From: Deltaproteobacteria bacterium
Lineage (GTDB): Bacteria; Desulfobacterota; BSN033; UBA1163
Direction: 5' to 3'
Assembly: GCA_018333535.1 (NCBI GenBank)
Contig: JAGXTA010000003.1
Span: 1 to 64,000, forward strand
DNA: 64,000 nucleotides
A model generated the notes under the pieces. That model searched no databases. It was not told the origin of the DNA and worked only from the letters and a program-made list of their open reading frames with translations. Made by a program: the position numbers and the translations under genes. This document shows, in pieces, positions 8,832 to 18,306 of this stretch (position 1 is the first letter of the stretch; each line of letters begins with the position of its first letter).

Positions 8832-8860
8832 TTGAGATGCACAAATAAATGTGGTATGAT
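8832..8860 (+). promoter_or_regulatory. sigma-70-type promoter upstream of xseA operon
   Basis: TTGAGA at 8832-8837 and TATGAT at 8855-8860 are separated by exactly 17 bases, close to the consensus. Transcription would start near 8867, run through a small remnant open frame at 8893, and continue into xseA. It is the only strong promoter candidate in the 8656-9047 spacer and so probably drives the 9-18 kb operon. Confidence 0.6.
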
Positions 8861-8892
8861 TGTTCACATTCAATCACCGATCGGAGGGTTAG

Positions 8893-8943
8893 ATGCGTGC
8901 GACCGTTACCATAGAGAGAGGGATACTGGATAGGTTATTTTAA
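8893..8943 (+). pseudogene. remnant of a VapB-like antitoxin start
   Basis: GGAGGG precedes an ATG that opens a 16-codon frame, MRATVTIERGILDRLF, then TAA. This is the usual opening strand of small ribbon-helix-helix antitoxins (MRATxTIDxxLLxxL). The following bases to about 9030 contain no continuation in any frame that I could recognise. It looks like the decayed 5' end of a toxin-antitoxin gene, or a short leader peptide for xseA. Confidence 0.35.
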
Positions 8944-9047
8944 AAACACAAAATCTTGATGAGCATTTCGACAGCATAAAGAAGTTTCTTCAGATCAAGA
9001 TATATATCCCAGATCTCAACCTCGGACCTCTTAAACCGAACTAAATC

Positions 9048-10388
9048 ATGGAACTTCCTCTACGGTATATCCTCACTGTCTCTGAACTGACAAAGGAGAT
9101 CAAAGAGGCCCTTGAGGCCAAATTCTTCGATCTATGGGTCGAGGGAGAGATCTCCAACCTCAGGGTTCCTCCTTCCGGGCACATTTATTTCACCTTGAAA
9201 GATGAAAGTTCTCAGATCAGGGCTGTCTTCTTCAAGATACAGTCCCGGACCCTCCGCTTTGTTCCTGAAGACGGCCTTCATGTGATCTGCCGCGGGAGGG
9301 TTACCCTCTATGAGAAGAGGGGAGATTATCAGCTCATCCTGGAAGGGATGGAACCCAAAGGGATCGGCGCTCTTCAATTGGCCTTTCTCCAGTTGAAGGA
9401 TAAACTTGAAAAGGAAGGGTTTTTTGAGACCGGAAGGAAAAAACCGATTCCGACCCTTCCTCAGACTATTGGAATCGTCACCTCACCTACCGGAGCAGCC
9501 ATCCAGGATATGATCCAGATCATTCATCGGAGATTTGAGAATGTCGCCATTCTTCTCTATCCTGTCCGGGTTCAAGGTGAGGGGGCTTCACAGGAGATTG
9601 CCGAAGGAATAAGGCGCTTCAACAGGATGAAGAATGCGGATGTGATCATTATCGGAAGGGGAGGGGGATCACTGGAGGATCTTTGGGCTTTTAATGAGGA
9701 AGATGTGGCAAGGGCAATTTACCATTCAGAAATACCTGTCATCTCTGCCGTAGGCCACGAGACCGATTACACGATCTCGGACTTTGTTGCCGATCTGAGG
9801 GCGCCGACGCCCTCTGCCGCAGCAGAGCTGGTGGTCAAGGATAAAAGAGAGTTGAAAAGAAATCTTCATCATCTGAAGTCCGTTCTGGAAAATCAAATGA
9901 CTCAATATTTGCAGGAGATGAAAACCAATCTGTTTCATCTCAAAAAAGGTTTAATCGATCCCCGAAAGATGATAGAAGACCACCTTTTAAGACTGGATGA
10001 CCTGGTCAATCAATCTCGAAGGCTCCTCCTGTGGAACGTAACAAGGAGGAAGGAGAAAAGGTTATTCCTTGCCGAAAGATTGAATCTTCAGAGCCCCTTC
10101 CAGAGAATCAGAAATATGGAGACCTCCCTCTCGGATGCGAGGAAATGGTTGGGCCAGAACATGAGACATAAGATTCAAATAAAGAAACAAAATTTAAAGG
10201 GAATTTTGGGGAAACTGGATTCACTGAGTCCCCTCTCCATCCTTCAGAGAGGATATAGTATCACCCGAAAACTTCCCTCCCTTAAAATCCTGAGGGATGC
10301 GGCTGAGGTTTTGGTTGGAGATAAAGTGGAGGTAAAACTGCACAGGGGAACCCTGTCCTGTAGTGTTGAGGAAAAAGAGAGGCCTTGA
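9048..10388 (+). CDS. xseA: exodeoxyribonuclease VII large subunit
   Basis: The catalytic subunit of exonuclease VII, which degrades single-stranded DNA in both directions to short oligonucleotides in mismatch repair and DNA damage processing. It has an N-terminal OB-fold (ILTVSELTKEIKEALEAKF, WVEGEISNLR, HIYFTLKDESSQIRAVFF), the catalytic central domain (PQTIGIVTSPTGAAIQDM, IIGRGGGSLEDLWAFNEEDV, PVISAVGHETDYTISDFVAD, APTPSAAAELV), and a coiled-coil C-terminus that binds small subunits. Its 446 residues match the family. It is the first gene of a compact operon with xseB 59 bases downstream. Confidence 0.97.
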   Translation: MELPLRYILTVSELTKEIKEALEAKFFDLWVEGEISNLRVPPSGHIYFTLKDESSQIRAVFFKIQSRTLRFVPEDGLHVICRGRVTLYEKRGDYQLILEGMEPKGIGALQLAFLQLKDKLEKEGFFETGRKKPIPTLPQTIGIVTSPTGAAIQDMIQIIHRRFENVAILLYPVRVQGEGASQEIAEGIRRFNRMKNADVIIIGRGGGSLEDLWAFNEEDVARAIYHSEIPVISAVGHETDYTISDFVADLRAPTPSAAAELVVKDKRELKRNLHHLKSVLENQMTQYLQEMKTNLFHLKKGLIDPRKMIEDHLLRLDDLVNQSRRLLLWNVTRRKEKRLFLAERLNLQSPFQRIRNMETSLSDARKWLGQNMRHKIQIKKQNLKGILGKLDSLSPLSILQRGYSITRKLPSLKILRDAAEVLVGDKVEVKLHRGTLSCSVEEKERP

Positions 10389-10447
10389 CGATCACAGCTT
10401 TGAAGAGATAATATAATATATTACATTAAAACTATTGGAGATTTCGA

Positions 10448-10765
10448 ATGCCAAGAGAAAAGAAGGAGAAGTTTGAAGACGCTTTGGAGAAATTGGAAAA
10501 GATTGTGTCTCAACTGGAGGAGGGGGAAATCTCCCTGGAAGAATCCTTGAAGCTCTTTGAGGAAGGAATTCGACTTTCCCGTTTCTGTAACCAGAAACTG
10601 GATGAAGCGGAAAAGAGAGTGGAGATCCTTCTTAAAGGCAAGGATGGAACTCTGGAGTCGGAGCCCTTTGAGCCTTTCGAGAACCCAGGGCAGGGTCCTT
10701 CAATAAACCCGGGACAATTTTCTTTTAAATTATCAGCTGATAACGAACCCGAAAAAGATGAGTAG
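10448..10765 (+). CDS. xseB: exodeoxyribonuclease VII small subunit
   Basis: The small subunit coats the coiled-coil arm of XseA. The core is the typical helical hairpin: KFEDALEKLEKIVSQLEEGE, then SLEESLKLFEEGIRL and CNQKLDEAEKRVEILL. At 105 residues it is longer than usual (about 70-80) because of an acidic, proline-containing tail after residue 65. A Shine-Dalgarno TTGGAG lies upstream of ATG 10448. The next gene, ispA, begins six bases after the stop. A xseB-ispA-dxs order is common in proteobacteria. Confidence 0.95.
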   Translation: MPREKKEKFEDALEKLEKIVSQLEEGEISLEESLKLFEEGIRLSRFCNQKLDEAEKRVEILLKGKDGTLESEPFEPFENPGQGPSINPGQFSFKLSADNEPEKDE

Positions 10766-10771
10766 GATCTC

Positions 10772-11671
10772 ATGGATATCAAAAAATATCTCGAGGAGAA
10801 AAAAGAGATTGTGGATAGAGCTCTGGAGAACTATTTACCCAACCGGGCAGAGAAGAGTGGGGAAGCGGATTTCCCAATCTCTCTTCGCAAGGCCATCCGG
10901 CACAGTCTTTTTAGCGGAGGGAAAAGGATACGTCCCATCCTGTCCATAGCCGCCTTTGAGGCTGCTGGAGGGAAAGGGGATAGGATTCTGCCTTTTGCCT
11001 GCGGATTAGAGATGATTCACACCTACTCCTTGATCCACGACGATCTTCCAGCGATTGACAATGATGACTATCGAAGGGGAAATCTCACCTGCCATAAGGC
11101 GTTCGGAGAGGCAATCGCTATTCTGGCAGGAGATGGCCTTCTCACAGAAGCCTTCAGATTGATGACGAAAGAGGCTTCCGCTGATCCGAGGGTTACTCTC
11201 GATATTGTGAATGGGATCGCACGGGCCTCTGGGATTTCCGGAATGGTCGGGGGCCAGGCTGCTGACATTGAATCAGAAGGGAAAGAGGTCGATTTTTCAA
11301 CGGTGGGATATATCCATAGCCATAAGACCGGAGCGCTTATATTGGCTTCGGTCAGGACAGGAGTGAAATTGGGGGGAGGGGATGAGAAGACCCTGAAGGC
11401 CTTCACCCGGTACGGAGAAAGCATTGGCCTTGCCTTTCAGATTGTTGACGATATTTTAAATGTGGAAGGAAAGGCTGAATTGTTGGGAAAGAACACGGGA
11501 AGCGATCTTTTTAAGAAAAAAGCTACCTATCCCTCTTTATTGGGGATCGAAGAGTCGAGGAAGCGGGCAGGAGAGTTAATGAAATCCGCCATCGATGCCC
11601 TCGACCCTTTTGGACCCGAGGTAGAGCCTCTCAGAGAGATTGCCAGATTCATCGTCCTGAGGGAATCCTGA
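10772..11671 (+). CDS. ispA: short-chain polyprenyl (farnesyl) diphosphate synthase
   Basis: Condenses isopentenyl diphosphate with dimethylallyl or geranyl diphosphate to give geranyl or farnesyl diphosphate, the precursor of undecaprenyl lipid carrier and quinone tails. The first aspartate-rich motif is HDDLPAIDNDDYRRG and the second is FQIVDDILNVEG, with GGKRIRPIL near residue 50 for substrate binding. The 299-residue length and the insertion in the first motif (DDxxxxD) fit bacterial type II FPP synthases. It sits between xseB and dxs, so precursor synthesis and condensation are co-transcribed. Exact chain length is not proven by sequence. Confidence 0.93.
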   Translation: MDIKKYLEEKKEIVDRALENYLPNRAEKSGEADFPISLRKAIRHSLFSGGKRIRPILSIAAFEAAGGKGDRILPFACGLEMIHTYSLIHDDLPAIDNDDYRRGNLTCHKAFGEAIAILAGDGLLTEAFRLMTKEASADPRVTLDIVNGIARASGISGMVGGQAADIESEGKEVDFSTVGYIHSHKTGALILASVRTGVKLGGGDEKTLKAFTRYGESIGLAFQIVDDILNVEGKAELLGKNTGSDLFKKKATYPSLLGIEESRKRAGELMKSAIDALDPFGPEVEPLREIARFIVLRES

Positions 11672-11674
11672 TAG

Positions 11675-13555
11675 ATGACGAAATTATTAGACCAGATCAA
11701 ACATCCGTACGATCTTAAAAATCTCGACGGAGAGGAACTGGTGGGGCTCTGCGAAGAGGTCCGCAAAGAGATTCTTGCCACCGTCTCACAAAATGGGGGA
11801 CATCTTTCCTCCAATCTGGGCACGGTGGAGCTGACCGTCGCCCTTCACTATGTCTTTGACCTTCCCAGGGACAAATTAATATGGGACGTGGGTCATCAGA
11901 GTTATTCCCATAAACTGCTCACGGGCAGGAGAGATCGTTTTCATACCTTGAGGCAATACGAAGGGATCAGCGGTTTTCCAAAAAGGGATGAAAGCCCTTA
12001 TGACACTTTCGATTCCGGCCACAGCGGCACTTCCATCTCAGCCGCCCTCGGAATGGCAGAGGCCAAAAGGCATAGGGGTGACGAGGGAAGGCCAATCGCC
12101 ATTATCGGAGATGGATCGATGACCGCAGGCCTCGCATTTGAGGGCCTCAATCAGGCAGGCCACATCGACCAAGATCTGATCGTCGTTCTGAACGATAATG
12201 AGATGTCGATCTCTCACAATGTGGGCGCCCTCTCCTCCTATTTGAACCGATTGATGACCGGGCAGTTCGTCAACCGGTTTCGGGATGAGATGAAGGACTT
12301 TCTCGAGACCATCCCGGGCATCGGGAAATCAGCCCTCCGTTTTGCTAAGAAAGCTGAGGAGTCGCTCAAGGGCCTTCTCATGCCAGGCCTCCTCTTTGAA
12401 GAGCTGGGCATGAAATTTATCGGGCCGATTGACGGTCACCGTCTCGATCATCTGATTGAAAACTTTCAGAATATTAAAAAATTGAGAGGCCCATTTCTCG
12501 TCCATGTAATCACCAAAAAAGGAAAAGGTTATGGGCCTTCGGAGAAAAACCCCTCCCTTTACCATAGTGTGCCGCCCTTTAACATCGAGACCGGAGAGAT
12601 TCAGAAAGGACAGACGCCCCTTCCTCCCACCTATACCGAAGTCTTTGGAGAGACACTCTGCGCATTGGCCGGGGAGAAAAGAAGGCTTATCGCCATTACG
12701 GCGGCCATGCAGAGCGGGACAGGTCTGGAAGAGTTTGCAATAAGGTTCCCTGACCGGTTCTATGACATCGGGATTGCAGAACAGCATGCGGTCACCTTTG
12801 CCGCAGGTCTTGCCCTCGAGGGCATGAAACCGGTCGTGGCCATTTACTCCACCTTTCTTCAGAGGGCGTACGATCAGATCGTTCAGGATGTCTGTCTTCA
12901 GAACCTTCCGGTTGTTTTTGCCCTTGACCGGGGGGGAATTGTGGGGGAGGACGGGCCTACCCATCACGGCCTCTTCGATTTCTCTTACCTCAGACATATC
13001 CCGAACCTGATCGTGATGGTGCCTAAAGATGAAGAGGAGTTCCGGCACATGATTAAAACCGCCGTGGATTGTCCTTCGCCAGTGGCCTTCCGGTATCCCA
13101 GATCAAGGGGGATAGGATTGAAGAAGGGTGAGAGCCTTAAATCTCTCGAGGTCGGTAAAGGAGAGGTGCTCAGGGAGGGGAAGGATATCCTTATCATTGC
13201 CATCGGTTCCACGGTCTATCCTTCACTCCGGGCCGCACAGAGACTGGAGGAGATCGGGATCGATGCCGCCATCATCAATAGCCGGTTTCTGAAACCCCTG
13301 GATGGAGACCTCCTCTGCCACTGGGCAAAAAGAACAGGGAGAGTCCTCACCGTTGAGGAGAATGTCCTGATGGGAGGGTTTGGAAGTGCGGTCCTCGAAC
13401 TCTTTCAGGAGAAAAAGATCGTATCCATTCCGGTGAAGCGTCTGGGCATCCCAGACTGTTTTATCGAACACGGACCCCAATCGCTTCTGCGGGAGAAGTA
13501 CGGGATCGATGAAAACGGGATATTCAGGGAGGCGAGGGCGATGGTCGAGAGATGA
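11675..13555 (+). CDS. dxs: 1-deoxy-D-xylulose-5-phosphate synthase
   Basis: A thiamine-diphosphate enzyme that joins pyruvate and glyceraldehyde 3-phosphate in the first, rate-limiting step of the MEP isoprenoid pathway. Visible features are [36 protein letters not shown], the ThDP-binding [18 protein letters not shown] with downstream NDNEMSIS, and the C-terminal transketolase segment with [15 protein letters not shown] and [15 protein letters not shown]. Its 626 residues match the family. It starts three bases after ispA and overlaps tlyA by four bases (ATGA), giving tight translational coupling. Confidence 0.97.
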   Translation: MTKLLDQIKHPYDLKNLDGEELVGLCEEVRKEILATVSQNGGHLSSNLGTVELTVALHYVFDLPRDKLIWDVGHQSYSHKLLTGRRDRFHTLRQYEGISGFPKRDESPYDTFDSGHSGTSISAALGMAEAKRHRGDEGRPIAIIGDGSMTAGLAFEGLNQAGHIDQDLIVVLNDNEMSISHNVGALSSYLNRLMTGQFVNRFRDEMKDFLETIPGIGKSALRFAKKAEESLKGLLMPGLLFEELGMKFIGPIDGHRLDHLIENFQNIKKLRGPFLVHVITKKGKGYGPSEKNPSLYHSVPPFNIETGEIQKGQTPLPPTYTEVFGETLCALAGEKRRLIAITAAMQSGTGLEEFAIRFPDRFYDIGIAEQHAVTFAAGLALEGMKPVVAIYSTFLQRAYDQIVQDVCLQNLPVVFALDRGGIVGEDGPTHHGLFDFSYLRHIPNLIVMVPKDEEEFRHMIKTAVDCPSPVAFRYPRSRGIGLKKGESLKSLEVGKGEVLREGKDILIIAIGSTVYPSLRAAQRLEEIGIDAAIINSRFLKPLDGDLLCHWAKRTGRVLTVEENVLMGGFGSAVLELFQEKKIVSIPVKRLGIPDCFIEHGPQSLLREKYGIDENGIFREARAMVER

Positions 13556-14289
13556 CCAGGAAAGAAAGGTTGGATAAACTTCTCCTGGAGAAGGGCCTTG
13601 TTCAAAGTCGTGAAAAAGCGAGAGCGCTTATCATGGAGGGAAAGGTTCTCGTCGATGGAGCGATGATTGATAAGCCCGGAGTGAATGTGAATCCAAAGGC
13701 TGATATCAGACTTCAGGAAGGAGATTCACCCTATGTGAGCCGGGGAGGGAAGAAGTTAGAGGGGGCGGTCGTTACTTTTGGAATTGATCCTGCTGGGATG
13801 GTGGCGATGGATGTCGGCGCCTCAACAGGTGGATTTACGGACTGCATTCTACAGAAAGGGGCCCGAAAGGTTTACGCGGTCGACGTGGGTTACGGACAGC
13901 TGGCATGGAAGCTTCAGCAAGATCCAAGGGTGGTTAATTTAGAGAGAAGAAATATCCGCTATTTGAAGAGAGAAGAGGTGCATGAGGAGATTGACCTGAT
14001 CCTCATCGACACCTCTTTCATCTCCATGGAAAAGTTTCTTTCCCATCTTTTGGGGTTTCTTAAGAATGGGGGAGCCATCCTTGGCCTCATCAAGCCCCAG
14101 TTTGAAGTGGGAAAGGGCGAAGTGGGAAAGGGCGGTGTGGTAAAGAATGGAGTCCTCCATCAAAAGGTGATCGATAGAATTTCGGAATTTTGCCAAAGCC
14201 TGAGTTTGGAGGTTCTCGGCGTGATCGAATCCCCTCTGTTAGGCCCTAAGGGAAACAAGGAATTTTTCATTTACTTAAGAAAAGATTGA
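13552..14289 (+). CDS. tlyA: TlyA family rRNA 2'-O-methyltransferase
   Basis: A two-domain RNA methyltransferase. Residues 1-65 form an S4 RNA-binding domain ([20 protein letters not shown]), and the rest is an FtsJ-like Rossmann domain with the SAM-binding [19 protein letters not shown] and later [17 protein letters not shown]. TlyA proteins methylate ribose positions in 16S and 23S rRNA; some were first named hemolysins. The 245-residue size is normal. It overlaps dxs by four bases, an arrangement also found in Bacillus-type genomes. Confidence 0.93.
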   Translation: MTRKERLDKLLLEKGLVQSREKARALIMEGKVLVDGAMIDKPGVNVNPKADIRLQEGDSPYVSRGGKKLEGAVVTFGIDPAGMVAMDVGASTGGFTDCILQKGARKVYAVDVGYGQLAWKLQQDPRVVNLERRNIRYLKREEVHEEIDLILIDTSFISMEKFLSHLLGFLKNGGAILGLIKPQFEVGKGEVGKGGVVKNGVLHQKVIDRISEFCQSLSLEVLGVIESPLLGPKGNKEFFIYLRKD

Positions 14290-14292
14290 AAG

Positions 14293-14838
14293 ATGGGAAA
14301 ACCAAACGAACCGCCTCTATCAAAACTGTTTATGAGTTTAATTGCTGAAGAAGAGGATGTCTGTTATCAAGCGATGGAAGCATTAAAGAAGGACTTCGGT
14401 GAAATCGATTTCGTCAGTGAAAAGCTTCCGTTCGATTTGACCGAGTATTATGCCCAAGAGATGGGAAAAAACCTGTTCCGTCACTTCATCACTTTTGCGG
14501 TATCCGTTTCTCGGGGCTCCCTTCCCGACATTAAACTCACCACCAACCATCTGGAGGAGAAGTTTTCCGGCCCCGGTGGAAATCGCCGGATCAATATCGA
14601 CCCGGGCTACCTCTGTCAGGCCCATGTCGTTCTTGCCACGACGAAGGGCTATGCGCATCGGCCTTATCTTGAGAAAGGCATCTATGCCGATTTGGCGCTC
14701 ATTTACCGGAATAAATCTTTTCAGCCATTGGACTGGACTTATCCTGACTACCGTCAGGAAAGAACCGTTCAACTCTTCAACCAGATCAGGAAGCGATATC
14801 TTGAAAACCTAAAGGAGAGGAAAGATCATTCATGCTAA
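14293..14838 (+). CDS. DUF4416 family protein
   Basis: A 181-residue cytosolic protein of unknown function that matches DUF4416, a family largely confined to deltaproteobacteria and relatives. Characteristic pieces are LFMSLIAEEE at the start, FDLTEYYAQEMG, RRINIDPGYL followed by VLATTKGYAHRPYL, and the C-terminal LDWTYPDY. It starts three bases after tlyA and overlaps yicC by seven bases. Conserved linkage to yicC, gmk and rpoZ hints at a link with RNA turnover or nucleotide metabolism, but this is only inferred from position. Confidence 0.9.
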   Translation: MGKPNEPPLSKLFMSLIAEEEDVCYQAMEALKKDFGEIDFVSEKLPFDLTEYYAQEMGKNLFRHFITFAVSVSRGSLPDIKLTTNHLEEKFSGPGGNRRINIDPGYLCQAHVVLATTKGYAHRPYLEKGIYADLALIYRNKSFQPLDWTYPDYRQERTVQLFNQIRKRYLENLKERKDHSC

Positions 14839-15710
14839 AATCGATGACAGGCTATGGAAGAGGGGAAGGGGAGACCAGCCTGGGAAGGGTGCTTGCGGAA
14901 TCCCGCTCTGTCAATCATCGCTATGGCGATATCAACATCAGGCTTCCCAAACGTCTGGCGATCTTTGAAAACCGGATCAAAGAGATCATCCGGTCTCAGA
15001 TCTCGAGAGGAAGAATCGATGTCTCCATTAAACTGGAGGCTTTGGAAAGTGAGAAGGTTCAACTTCAGGTCGATTCCAATCTCGCGGAGCAGTATTTTCA
15101 GGCTCTTCTCTCATTGAAGGATAAGTTTCAGCTCAAGGGCGAGATCACATTGGAATTGTTAGCCGGAGCAAAAGACCTGATCTCAGTGAAGGAAGAGTCA
15201 GGGGACATCGACCCCTACTGGCAGGAGATCGTCCCGATCCTGAAACGGTCTTTGCAGGAGATGGACGAGATGAAGCGTTCGGAAGGGGATGCGCTTGCGA
15301 AGGATATTCAAAAAAGGCTGGAACGGATCAACCAGCTACTAAAAGAGATCAAAGATCAGTATCCTTCTTACGTTGAGGCCTATCAAGGCAGGCTTCGGGA
15401 GAAGCTTCAATCTCTCCTGAGAGGAATCGAGGTGGATCCCATTCGGCTGCAACAGGAGATAGCCTTATTGGCCGAACGGACGGATATCACCGAAGAGGTC
15501 GTCAGGGCCCAAAGCCATCTCAGCCAGTTTGCCCTGCTCTTCAACGGGAATGAATCTGTGGGCAGAAAGATGGATTTTTTGCTTCAGGAAATCCATCGCG
15601 AGGTCAATACGGTGAGCGCAAAGGCCAATGACGCGGAGATTTCCCAGAAGGTGGTGGAGATCAAGAGCGAATTGGAAAAGATCCGTGAACAGGTGCAGAA
15701 CATTGAGTAG
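14832..15710 (+). CDS. yicC: YicC family endoribonuclease
   Basis: A 292-residue YicC/YloC protein. The family begins with MxSMTGYGRG and the N-terminal YicC_N domain; here it reads LKSMTGYGRGEGETSLGR, with ESRSVNHRYGDINIRLP. The C-terminal DUF1732 part contains LAERTDITEEVVRAQSHLSQF and KMDFLLQEIHREVNT, followed by SQKVVEIKSELEKIREQVQN. Members from E. coli and Bacillus have been reported as endoribonucleases that affect small RNA stability. It overlaps the DUF4416 gene and lies before gmk, as in many bacteria. Confidence 0.95.
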   Translation: MLKSMTGYGRGEGETSLGRVLAESRSVNHRYGDINIRLPKRLAIFENRIKEIIRSQISRGRIDVSIKLEALESEKVQLQVDSNLAEQYFQALLSLKDKFQLKGEITLELLAGAKDLISVKEESGDIDPYWQEIVPILKRSLQEMDEMKRSEGDALAKDIQKRLERINQLLKEIKDQYPSYVEAYQGRLREKLQSLLRGIEVDPIRLQQEIALLAERTDITEEVVRAQSHLSQFALLFNGNESVGRKMDFLLQEIHREVNTVSAKANDAEISQKVVEIKSELEKIREQVQNIE

Positions 15711-15739
15711 TCGGATAGCCCAAAAGGATTTCGTTCACC

Positions 15740-15849
15740 GGTTACGGCAACGATGCCCGTATCGGTTAACGGTAACGGTTACGTAAAAAGAGAATTACAG
15801 CCGATAAACGTAACCTTTTACAAACGATACGGGCTTCGTCACCGTAACC
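15740..15849. repeat. imperfect inverted-repeat element between yicC and gmk
   Basis: A 26-base arm at 15740-15765 starting GGTTACGG is the reverse complement of 15824-15849 at 22 of 26 positions, including a perfect 10-base core GCCCGTATCG. The inside is itself rich in GTTACGGTTACG-like sequence. There is no T-run, so it is more likely a small mobile palindromic element than a terminator. It may still act as an RNA hairpin between the two genes. Confidence 0.6.
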
Positions 15850-15889
15850 TAAGCCCTGAGCTATAGAGAGTTTATCTTAAGGAATTAGA

Positions 15890-16489
15890 ATGGGTAAGAA
15901 AAACCAGGAAGATCAACTGGGAAAAGGCCTTGTTTTTGTTATCTCCGCGCCATCAGGCACGGGGAAAACCACGCTGGTAAGACGGGTGATGGAAAAACTG
16001 CCATGCCTTCGCTTCTCTGTCTCTTACACCACACGGCCTCCCAGGGCCGGCGAGAAGGAGGGGGTGGATTACCGCTTTGTTTCCCCGGATGTTTTTCAGG
16101 AGATGGTTGCGAAAGAGCAATTCTTAGAATGGGCAGAGGTTTTAGGACATTATTATGGAACAGCCTGGGTCGATCCTAAAGTTTTGGAGATAGAAGGGGT
16201 GGATCTGATCCTCGATATTGATACACAGGGAGCAAAGAAGGCGAAGGAAAAGCTTGACCATGCCATCTTGATCTTCCTTCTCCCGCCTTCCATCGACTCC
16301 CTTAAGGAACGATTGATGGGCAGGGGCCTCGATTCAGCAGAGACCATCCAATTTCGCCTGGCCCATGCAAAGAGGGATGTTGGGGAGGCGCACTGGTATC
16401 ACCACATCGTCATCAATGAGAGGATCGAAGAAGCTGTTGAAAAATTGAAGGCCATCATCATCGATGAGAGACGTAAAAGAGATTTCTGA
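15890..16489 (+). CDS. gmk: guanylate kinase
   Basis: Phosphorylates GMP to GDP with ATP, a required step in GTP and dGTP synthesis and in recycling cyclic-di-GMP breakdown products. The P-loop is ISAPSGTGKTTLVRRV; the GMP-binding region is SVSYTTRPPRAGEKEGVDYRF; the later DTQGAKKAKEKL and LKERLMGRG are typical. At 199 residues it is the usual size. The start at ATG 15890 follows TAAGGAATTAGA. It stands in the common yicC-gmk-rpoZ order; a remA/DUF370 gene, often placed between yicC and gmk, is absent. Confidence 0.97.
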   Translation: MGKKNQEDQLGKGLVFVISAPSGTGKTTLVRRVMEKLPCLRFSVSYTTRPPRAGEKEGVDYRFVSPDVFQEMVAKEQFLEWAEVLGHYYGTAWVDPKVLEIEGVDLILDIDTQGAKKAKEKLDHAILIFLLPPSIDSLKERLMGRGLDSAETIQFRLAHAKRDVGEAHWYHHIVINERIEEAVEKLKAIIIDERRKRDF

Positions 16490-16509
16490 AAAAATCCAGA
16501 AATCTCTTA

Positions 16510-16547
16510 AAAATCTGTGGAATCTTTTTTTTAAAATCTGTGGAATC
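16510..16547. repeat. 15-bp direct repeat in gmk-rpoZ spacer
   Basis: AAAATCTGTGGAATC occurs at 16510-16524 and again at 16533-16547, separated by a T-rich octamer. It resembles a local duplication inside the 105-bp spacer. No regulatory role can be assigned. Confidence 0.6.
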
Positions 16548-16594
16548 AGAGAGCAAAGATAGTTTTTCAGAGCTCTCCAAAAAGGAGGAGAATC

Positions 16595-16816
16595 ATGGCA
16601 AGAGTTACCGTGGAGGACTGTTTGAAAAAGGTGGAAAGCCGGTTTGAACTGGTTGTCCTGGCTGCAAAAAGGGCCAAGATGTTGATGAAGGGGGCAAAAC
16701 CCCTTGTGGAAACGGATAACCGGTCTGTTGTGAACGCCCTGAGGGAAGTGGCTGCCGGGAAGGTAAAATTAGCTCCTCCGAAAGAGAAACAGGCCCATTC
16801 CTCTCAAGAGGAATAA
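16595..16816 (+). CDS. rpoZ: DNA-directed RNA polymerase omega subunit
   Basis: A 73-residue omega subunit that assists RNA polymerase assembly and binds beta-prime. The core reads [20 protein letters not shown], then [14 protein letters not shown] and [26 protein letters not shown] precedes the ATG. The C-terminal tail is short and polar. In proteobacteria omega contributes to one ppGpp site. It ends inside the start codon of the next gene (TAATG), so expression of the HD protein is probably coupled to it. Confidence 0.95.
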   Translation: MARVTVEDCLKKVESRFELVVLAAKRAKMLMKGAKPLVETDNRSVVNALREVAAGKVKLAPPKEKQAHSSQEE

Positions 16817-18249
16817 TGAAGACAGGGATCAAAGAAAAAAGAAGAGCGGTCGAAAGTCAGGGGACCGGACTGATTGCCGATCCCATCTATCACTATATCG
16901 TGATGACTGACCGCATCGCAGGCGAGAAGACGGAAAGGGATGTGATCGACTCTCCTTATCTTCAACGGCTCCGCCGCATCTTTCAACTCCAGAGCGCCCG
17001 CTGGGTTTTCCCCTCCGCAGAGCATACCCGTTTTCAACATTCCCTCGGAACGATGCATGTGGCAGGGGTTTTTTCCGATCAACTCTATCCTTCCCTCTTT
17101 GCTCTCTTTAAATCGGACCTTCCGTCCTTTTCCTATATCAAAGAGCTTCTGAGGATGGCCGGACTGCTTCATGACATCGGACATGGCCCTTTCTGCCATT
17201 TCTTTGACGAGCAATATCTAACGCGCTTTAAGACCAATCATGAAGAGATCGGGCAACACATCATCCGTGAAAAAATCGCTCCCATCCTGAAGGGAATTCG
17301 AAGAAGCGTCGGAGGCCCTTTTGAAAAATCGGAGGCGCTCGATCCGGAGCAGGTCGCCTTTCTCATCAAAAGGCCGCAAAAGAAGGCGAAGCAAAAGCAT
17401 CCGGAATGGCTCGTCTTTCTCCAGCAGCTCTTTAAGGGAATCTTCACCTTCGACAATATCGATTATATCCTTCGGGATGCCTATATGACCGGCGTCTCCA
17501 TCGGCCCTGTTGACTGGAGGCGTCTCCTCTATTACACCTCCTTCCGGAAGGAGGGGCTGGCTCTGGATAAAAGAGGAATGGACGCCCTGGCCATGTTCCT
17601 CAATGCGCGTCTCTATCTTTATTCCAATGTTTACTATCACCGGACAACACGCTCCATCGATCTTCAGCTCCAGGAAATCTTTAAGGAAACGATGGAGATC
17701 CTCTGCCCCTATCATCCGCTCAAGGAGGTCGAACAATATCTTGCCTTAACCGACTGGTTTCTGATGGAGAGGGTGATGGAATGGAAGCAATCCCTGTCGC
17801 CGAAGGAAAAGCGGCTGGGGGAAAAATGGGGGGAAGTTCTTTCGAGGAAGTTAAAATGGAGCAGTGTCTTTGAGGAAAAATTAACCCTTAAGGAGATGGA
17901 GGTTGGACGCCCCGTCTTTTTAACTCCGGAAGAGGTCAAGCAAAGAATGGAAAGGGTTTTGCCCAGGCCGTTGAAAACGGTCGAATTTCATGTTGACATG
18001 GCCCATCACGATCCCAGACCCCTCAATCCATGGCATGAGACAGCGGGGGCGACCCTGCTCATCTATGATCCGGGAACCCGGAGGATTTCAAGAGAACCTC
18101 TCCAGAGGGTGTTCCAGTATATTCCGGCCAAGGTGGCCATCTGCCGCGTCTATGCGCTGGATCACCGTTTTGACCGCCAGCTCGGTCAGGCCGCTCGCGA
18201 GGCGCTTGCTTCGGAAGGGCCTATGGAGATTTATGAAACGAATCTTTAA
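16816..18249 (+). CDS. HD-domain phosphohydrolase (dGTPase/SAMHD1-like)
   Basis: A 477-residue HD superfamily hydrolase. The metal site is visible as RFQHSLGTMHVAG and LLHDIGHGPFCHFFDE, with a following NHEEIGQHII, and a later aspartate in FDNIDYILRDAYMTG. This arrangement fits the YdhJ/dGTPase-like branch, whose members hydrolyse deoxynucleoside triphosphates or other phosphates in the cytosol. The substrate is not predictable here. Its ATG overlaps the rpoZ stop by one base. It is the last gene of the operon, followed by two hairpins. Confidence 0.88.
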   Translation: MKTGIKEKRRAVESQGTGLIADPIYHYIVMTDRIAGEKTERDVIDSPYLQRLRRIFQLQSARWVFPSAEHTRFQHSLGTMHVAGVFSDQLYPSLFALFKSDLPSFSYIKELLRMAGLLHDIGHGPFCHFFDEQYLTRFKTNHEEIGQHIIREKIAPILKGIRRSVGGPFEKSEALDPEQVAFLIKRPQKKAKQKHPEWLVFLQQLFKGIFTFDNIDYILRDAYMTGVSIGPVDWRRLLYYTSFRKEGLALDKRGMDALAMFLNARLYLYSNVYYHRTTRSIDLQLQEIFKETMEILCPYHPLKEVEQYLALTDWFLMERVMEWKQSLSPKEKRLGEKWGEVLSRKLKWSSVFEEKLTLKEMEVGRPVFLTPEEVKQRMERVLPRPLKTVEFHVDMAHHDPRPLNPWHETAGATLLIYDPGTRRISREPLQRVFQYIPAKVAICRVYALDHRFDRQLGQAAREALASEGPMEIYETNL

Positions 18250-18306
18250 GAGACATAATCACTCGTTTATGAGGGAAATTCCATTCCATTGATAGAAGGA
18301 GTCGAT

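Noticed and set aside
12329-13048. 239-codon minus-strand frame inside dxs
   Set aside because: dxs is complete and conserved on the plus strand; the antisense frame shows no domain.
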